8,994 nucleotides of DNA from Methylophaga sp. Its GTDB lineage: Bacteria; Pseudomonadota; Gammaproteobacteria; Nitrosococcales; Methylophagaceae. Every line of letters begins with the position of its first letter. Positions within the stretch are counted from its first letter, which is position 1. Positions 6,175-8,994 of the stretch are shown piece after piece. The notes under the pieces were generated by a model. It was given only the letters and a program-made list of their open reading frames with translations, did not search any database and was not told where the DNA came from. Position numbers and translations under genes: made by a program. The stretch lies in contig JABURN010000193.1 in the NCBI GenBank assembly GCA_014762585.1, forward strand, positions 1 to 8,994, read 5' to 3'.

Positions 6175-6579
6175 TTAATGCGTCAATGAATCCTCATCCT
6201 TATCCTTAGGATTCATAAAATCACTCTTGGGCTGCAGATCAGGTCCATCTAATAATGCCCCAGCGCGTTCCGGCAGAATACGTTGGTCGGAGAAGTCGCC
6301 GAGTTTGTCTGAGCCGGTTGATAGGTGGTCGAACAGTTCTTTATAAGAGCCGGCCATCTCTTTAAACAGGCTGGCGGTCTTGTGGTAATGCTCGTGTACT
6401 TCCTGCTGGTAGGCTTCCAGTTCCATTTGTTTTTGGGCCAGTTGTTCGTTGTGTTCTTCCTGCAGGTCTTTAAGTTGGGCGCTGCCTCCCGGTGCCTGCC
6501 GGCGACCGATAGCAAAGCCGATCAGTGCGGCGAAAATCACGCCAAGTGCAAAAATGGTCCAGATAGTCGCTGTGCTCAT
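6175..6579 (-). CDS. zapG: ZapG/YhcB family cell-division membrane protein (DUF1043)
   Basis: ZapG (YhcB) is an inner-membrane protein linked to the divisome and to envelope synthesis in gammaproteobacteria. The 134-residue product (E. coli about 132) starts with one transmembrane helix, IWTIFALGVIFAALIGFAIG (about residues 6-25), followed by the basic GRR. A long coiled-coil-prone stretch runs from about 36 to 95 (LKDLQEEHNEQLAQKQMELE, then EVHEHYHKTASLFKEMAGSY). The KTASLFKEMAGSYKELFDHL block corresponds to the conserved YhcB segment RSAELLDTMAHDYRQLYQHM. The tail is charged and disordered-looking (DKDEDSLTH). The ribosome site is weak (CGGA before the ATG). Symbol given by family resemblance and domain order. 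Confidence 0.85.
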   Translation of the reverse strand: MSTATIWTIFALGVIFAALIGFAIGRRQAPGGSAQLKDLQEEHNEQLAQKQMELEAYQQEVHEHYHKTASLFKEMAGSYKELFDHLSTGSDKLGDFSDQRILPERAGALLDGPDLQPKSDFMNPKDKDEDSLTH

Positions 6580-6611
6580 GATTCATTCCGTTGTGATTTG
6601 AAGTTTCTTTT

Positions 6612-6640
6612 AGTCTAGCTAGGCTCCCTGTTGATGACAA
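6612..6640 (-). promoter_or_regulatory. Candidate sigma70 promoter for zapG
   Basis: On the minus strand, TTGTCA (complement of 6635-6640) and TAGACT (complement of 6612-6617) are 17 bp apart. They would start transcription about 25-30 nt before the zapG ATG at 6579. Spacing is ideal and the boxes are fair matches. Confidence 0.4.
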
Positions 6641-6724
6641 ACTGTTTTGCGTCGGGTTCCGGCTTTCATGCTTTAATGAGGACTGTGTCAGTGGTTTGTG
6701 AATTCAAAGCAAAGGGAACAGGGC

Positions 6725-8176
6725 ATGACGGCACCGATATTTGTAGGGCAGGCGAAAGACGCGGTTTATCTGTTACCGCAGATGGCGAATCGACATGGTT
6801 TGATTGCCGGCGCGACAGGCACCGGTAAAACAGTCACCTTGCAGGGACTGGCCGAGAGTTTCAGCGAGATTGGCGTGCCGGTGTTTGCGGCTGATATCAA
6901 GGGAGACTTGTCCGGCGTCAGTCAGCCAGGCCGAGCGCATCCCAAAATCAGTGAGCGGGTTGCTTTGATGCAGCTTAGTGACTTTGCCTTTCAGGGCTTT
7001 CCGGTGACTTGCTGGGATGTGTTTGCTGATAAAGGCCATCCACTGCGCACCACGATTTCCGATATGGGCCCGCTGTTGCTGGCGCGCTTACTGAATCTGA
7101 ACGAGACCCAGCAGGGTATTTTGACTCTGGTTTTCCGGGTTGCCGATGATAACGGCTGGCTGGTGCTGGATATGAAAGACCTGCGGGCCATGCTGCAGTT
7201 TGTGGCTGACAATGCCGCTGAGTTCAGGACTGTTTACGGCAATATCTCAGCGGCCAGTGTCGGTGCCATTCAACGGCGACTGCTGACTTTGGAAGATCAG
7301 GGGGCGGATCGCCTGTTTTCCGAGCCGGTTCTGAACCTTGATGATTTGATGCAGACCGACGCGGATGGCAGAGGTGTGATTAACCTGCTGGCTGCCGATA
7401 CCCTGATGCAATCGCCGGCCTTGTACAGTGCTTTCCTGCTCTGGCTGCTGGCTGAGTTGTTTGAACAGTTGCCGGAAGTAGGCGACCCTGACAAGCCTAA
7501 ACTGGTTTTGTTTTTCGATGAGGCACATTTGATTTTCGATGATGCGCCCAAGGTGTTGCTGGATAAGATTGAGCAGGTGGTGCGGCTGATCCGCTCCAAG
7601 GGTGTAGGTGTCTATTTTGTGACCCAGAACCCGACCGATATTCCTGACTCGGTGCTGGGGCAACTGGGTAACCGGATTCAGCATGCCTTGCGGGCCTACA
7701 CCGCCAATGATCAGAAAGCGTTAAAAGCCGCCGCCGATACTTTCCGCGCCAACCCGGATTTTGATACCCGTGAGGCTTTAACTTCAATGGGCGTGGGTGA
7801 AGCCCTGGTGTCGACCCTGGATGAGAAGGGCAGACCGCAAGTGGTGCAGCAAACACTGATTAAGCCGCCCAAAAGTCAGATTGGTCCGATTAGCGATGCG
7901 CAAAGACAGCAGTTAATGGCGCAGTCGCTGGTGGCCGGTGTCTATGACAAAGTGCTGGACCGTGAATCTGCTCATGAACTGCTAGCTCTGCGTGCTGAGC
8001 AGATGAAGGCTGATGCAGCTCAGGAAGCAGCGCTGAAAGTCGAGAAAAAGCCGGCGGGCCGACAGCGGGAGTCGGTGATGGAAGCCTTTGCCAAAAGTGC
8101 AATGCGTTCGATTGGCAGTCAGATTGGTCGGCGACTGGTGCGGGGCATTCTGGGTTCATTGCTGGGGAGTAAATAA
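6725..8176 (+). CDS. HerA-like ATPase, DUF853 family (YjgR type)
   Basis: Members of this family are HerA/FtsK-like P-loop ATPases related to DNA translocases; the cellular role of YjgR itself is not established. From ATG 6725 the product has 483 residues (E. coli YjgR about 500) and starts MTAPIFVGQAKDAVYLLPQM. Visible are Walker A GATGTGKT (29-36), ADIKGDLSG, SDMGPLLLARLLNLNE, YGNISAASVGAIQR, Walker B LFFDEAH (Asp265-Glu266), VLLDKIEQVVRLIRSKGVGV and NPTDIPDSVLGQLGNRIQHA. The C-terminus, LVRGILGSLLGSK, matches YjgR-like ends. A GTG at 6698 would add nine residues (MNSKQREQG), but family proteins begin close to the ATG, and AAGGGA lies upstream of it. It is transcribed divergently from zapG across about 145 bp and is 60 bp before ubiK. 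Confidence 0.93.
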   Translation: MTAPIFVGQAKDAVYLLPQMANRHGLIAGATGTGKTVTLQGLAESFSEIGVPVFAADIKGDLSGVSQPGRAHPKISERVALMQLSDFAFQGFPVTCWDVFADKGHPLRTTISDMGPLLLARLLNLNETQQGILTLVFRVADDNGWLVLDMKDLRAMLQFVADNAAEFRTVYGNISAASVGAIQRRLLTLEDQGADRLFSEPVLNLDDLMQTDADGRGVINLLAADTLMQSPALYSAFLLWLLAELFEQLPEVGDPDKPKLVLFFDEAHLIFDDAPKVLLDKIEQVVRLIRSKGVGVYFVTQNPTDIPDSVLGQLGNRIQHALRAYTANDQKALKAAADTFRANPDFDTREALTSMGVGEALVSTLDEKGRPQVVQQTLIKPPKSQIGPISDAQRQQLMAQSLVAGVYDKVLDRESAHELLALRAEQMKADAAQEAALKVEKKPAGRQRESVMEAFAKSAMRSIGSQIGRRLVRGILGSLLGSK

Positions 8177-8180
8177 CAAA

Positions 8181-8214
8181 TTGAGTCTGTCTATCATTGC
8201 CGTAGAATAGACAG
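8181..8214 (+). promoter_or_regulatory. Candidate promoter with overlapping dyad, upstream of ubiK
   Basis: TTGAGT (8181-8186) and TAGAAT (8203-8208) are 16 bp apart, a good sigma70 match between the ATPase stop and ubiK. A perfect 8-bp inverted repeat, CTGTCTAT (8187-8194) and ATAGACAG (8207-8214), overlaps the spacer, the end of the -10 box and the likely start point. That placement would suit a repressor operator. It could equally be a small hairpin at the end of the upstream transcript, though no T-run follows. Confidence 0.45.
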
Positions 8215-8236
8215 TGACAGCAATTTAAAGGGAAAT

Positions 8237-8488
8237 ATGATGATTGATACCAAGAAAATCGAGGAAGTCGTCAACAGCATCACGAATGCCTTGCCGCCCG
8301 GTCTGGTGCAGATGCAGGCCGATGCAGAGAAGAATATCCGTTCTGCACTGACAGCCACATTCAACAAGCTGGATTTGGTGACCCGCGAAGAATATGATGT
8401 GCAAACTCAGGTTTTGCACCGCACTCGCGAAAAGCTCGAAGCGCTGGAAAAACGCGTGGCTGAGATGGAAGCGAATAAAAATAATTAA
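8237..8488 (+). CDS. ubiK: Ubiquinone biosynthesis accessory factor UbiK (BMFP domain)
   Basis: UbiK (YqiC) is a small lipid-binding accessory protein that works with UbiJ in aerobic ubiquinone synthesis. The 83-residue product has an amphipathic N-terminal half with TKKIEEVVNSITNALPPGL and the conserved block LTATFNKLDLVTREEYDVQT (about residues 38-57). A C-terminal coiled coil follows (LHRTREKLEALEKRVAEMEA). This is the BMFP/DUF526 layout; E. coli has about 96 residues. AAAGGGAAAT precedes two adjacent ATG codons (8237 and 8240). The second gives better SD spacing, so the true N-terminus may be one residue shorter. ppnP begins 18 nt after the stop, indicating an operon. Confidence 0.93.
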   Translation: MMIDTKKIEEVVNSITNALPPGLVQMQADAEKNIRSALTATFNKLDLVTREEYDVQTQVLHRTREKLEALEKRVAEMEANKNN

Positions 8489-8506
8489 CTACTGAAAGAG
8501 AAAAAC

Positions 8507-8821
8507 ATGTCCGAATTTACTAATGTCACGGTCACCCGTGAAGCTAACGTTTATTTTGATGGCAAGGTGACCAGCCGCAAAGTGACATTTGCCGATGGCA
8601 GCTACAAAACCCTGGGCATTATGATGCCCGGTGACTATACCTTCGGCACCGAAAAAGCCGAGCTGATGGAAATTATGGCCGGCGAGCTGAGCTATCGACT
8701 GAAAGACACCACCGAATGGCATCAGGTGAAAGGCGGCGAGTCTTTCAATGTGCCGGCCAATTCATCGTTTGATATTAAAATCACCGAGCTGGTGGATTAC
8801 TGCTGTACTTATATGGATTGA
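8507..8821 (+). CDS. ppnP: Pyrimidine/purine nucleoside phosphorylase PpnP
   Basis: PpnP (YaiE, DUF1255) is a small cupin-fold enzyme that splits nucleosides with phosphate into base and ribose-1-phosphate. The 104-residue product (E. coli 94) contains ANVYFDGKVTSRKVTFADGS, then the family-typical GIMMPGDYTFGTEKAELMEI, GELSYRL, and GGESFNVPANSSFDIKI. It ends LVDYCCTYMD, close to the usual YxCxY ending. The N-terminus is about ten residues longer than in E. coli, but no later ATG lies before the conserved YFDGKV. It follows ubiK by 18 nt and ends 21 nt before a strong terminator, so it is the last gene of the unit. The SD (AAAGAG) is modest. Confidence 0.93.
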   Translation: MSEFTNVTVTREANVYFDGKVTSRKVTFADGSYKTLGIMMPGDYTFGTEKAELMEIMAGELSYRLKDTTEWHQVKGGESFNVPANSSFDIKITELVDYCCTYMD

Positions 8822-8842
8822 TTCCGGTCTGTGTCCAGCTAC

Positions 8843-8869
8843 AAAAAAGGCGCCTTGAGCGCCTTTTTT
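8843..8869. terminator. Bidirectional rho-independent terminator
   Basis: AAAAAAGGCGC (8843-8853), loop CTTGA, GCGCCTTTTTT (8859-8869): an 11-bp stem with a GC core and T-runs on both strands. It sits between convergent genes, ppnP (plus) and the partial gene at 8884 (minus), and should stop both. Confidence 0.93.
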
Positions 8870-8883
8870 ATTGTCTGATTATT

Positions 8884-8994
8884 TTAATTCTTGGGTATAT
8901 CATCTTCTGACTGATAGCCTTCACGGAACTCGACTTCTGTGCCTTTCGGGTACTTCTTGAGTTGCATGCTGTTGCTGCCGATAGAGAGTGTCAG
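8884..8994 (-). CDS. C-terminal end of an unrecognised protein (continues beyond window)
   Basis: The minus strand is open from the window edge to TAA at 8884-8886 and gives 36 residues: LTLSIGSNSMQLKKYP, then KGTEVEFREGYQSEDDIPKN. The end falls 14 bp from the bidirectional terminator, as expected for a real gene. The piece is hydrophilic with an acidic tail. I do not recognise the family and assign no function. Confidence 0.65.
   Translation of the reverse strand: MTLSIGSNSMQLKKYPKGTEVEFREGYQSEDDIPKN

Noticed and set aside
6698..6724. GTG start at 6698 for the HerA-like ATPase
   Set aside because: The nine added residues do not look like the family N-terminus, whereas ATG 6725 aligns with YjgR-type starts.
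7247..7856. Overlapping minus-strand frames of 100-145 codons inside the HerA-like ATPase gene
   Set aside because: Shadows of a well-conserved gene; compositions are atypical and no motifs are visible.
1..8994. CRISPR array, tRNA or rRNA genes
   Set aside because: No regularly spaced direct repeats, no cloverleaf with a TTC-type arm, and no rRNA-like sequence were seen on either strand.

Overview
The window reads as chromosomal DNA of a gammaproteobacterium. recB and recD are overlapping genes of the enteric type, and zapG (yhcB), ubiK (yqiC), ppnP (yaiE) and a yjgR-type HerA-like ATPase are all typical of that class. I cannot fix the genus from the sequence.

Layout. (1) Bases 1-3679 hold the 3' two thirds of recB (open at the left edge) and complete recD, overlapping by 8 bp. 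recD carries two in-frame copies of a palindromic repeat, each encoding a foreign-looking peptide of the form PSPxKGEGxxGGES. (2) Bases 3680-3845 are a short A/T-rich spacer with a hairpin and a possible promoter. (3) Bases 3846-5709 look like one integron-type gene cassette. It carries a single gene for an OLD-family nuclease (ABC-type ATPase plus TOPRIM), followed 2 nt after its stop by a 70-nt attC-like site. (4) From base 5710 a second, decayed cassette seems to begin: a SnoaL/NTF2-like gene broken by an in-frame stop and cut off at about base 5950. (5) On the minus strand lie zapG and, downstream of it, a ParD-like orphan antitoxin whose C-terminal tail is read from the remnant. (6) Bases 6725-8821 carry the HerA-like ATPase on the plus strand, then an apparent ubiK-ppnP operon ending in a strong bidirectional terminator. 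(7) The right edge holds the C-terminal end of an unrecognised minus-strand gene.

How the parts relate. RecB and RecD are subunits of the RecBCD helicase-nuclease, which repairs double-strand breaks and degrades phage DNA. The neighbouring OLD nuclease belongs to a family whose phage P2 founder kills recB and recC mutants. A cassette-borne OLD gene docked directly behind recBD is therefore the most interesting feature: it could be a phage-defence gene whose safety or triggering depends on RecBCD. That functional link is inference. The cassette structure and the domain assignments are read from the sequence. No integrase gene is present in the window.
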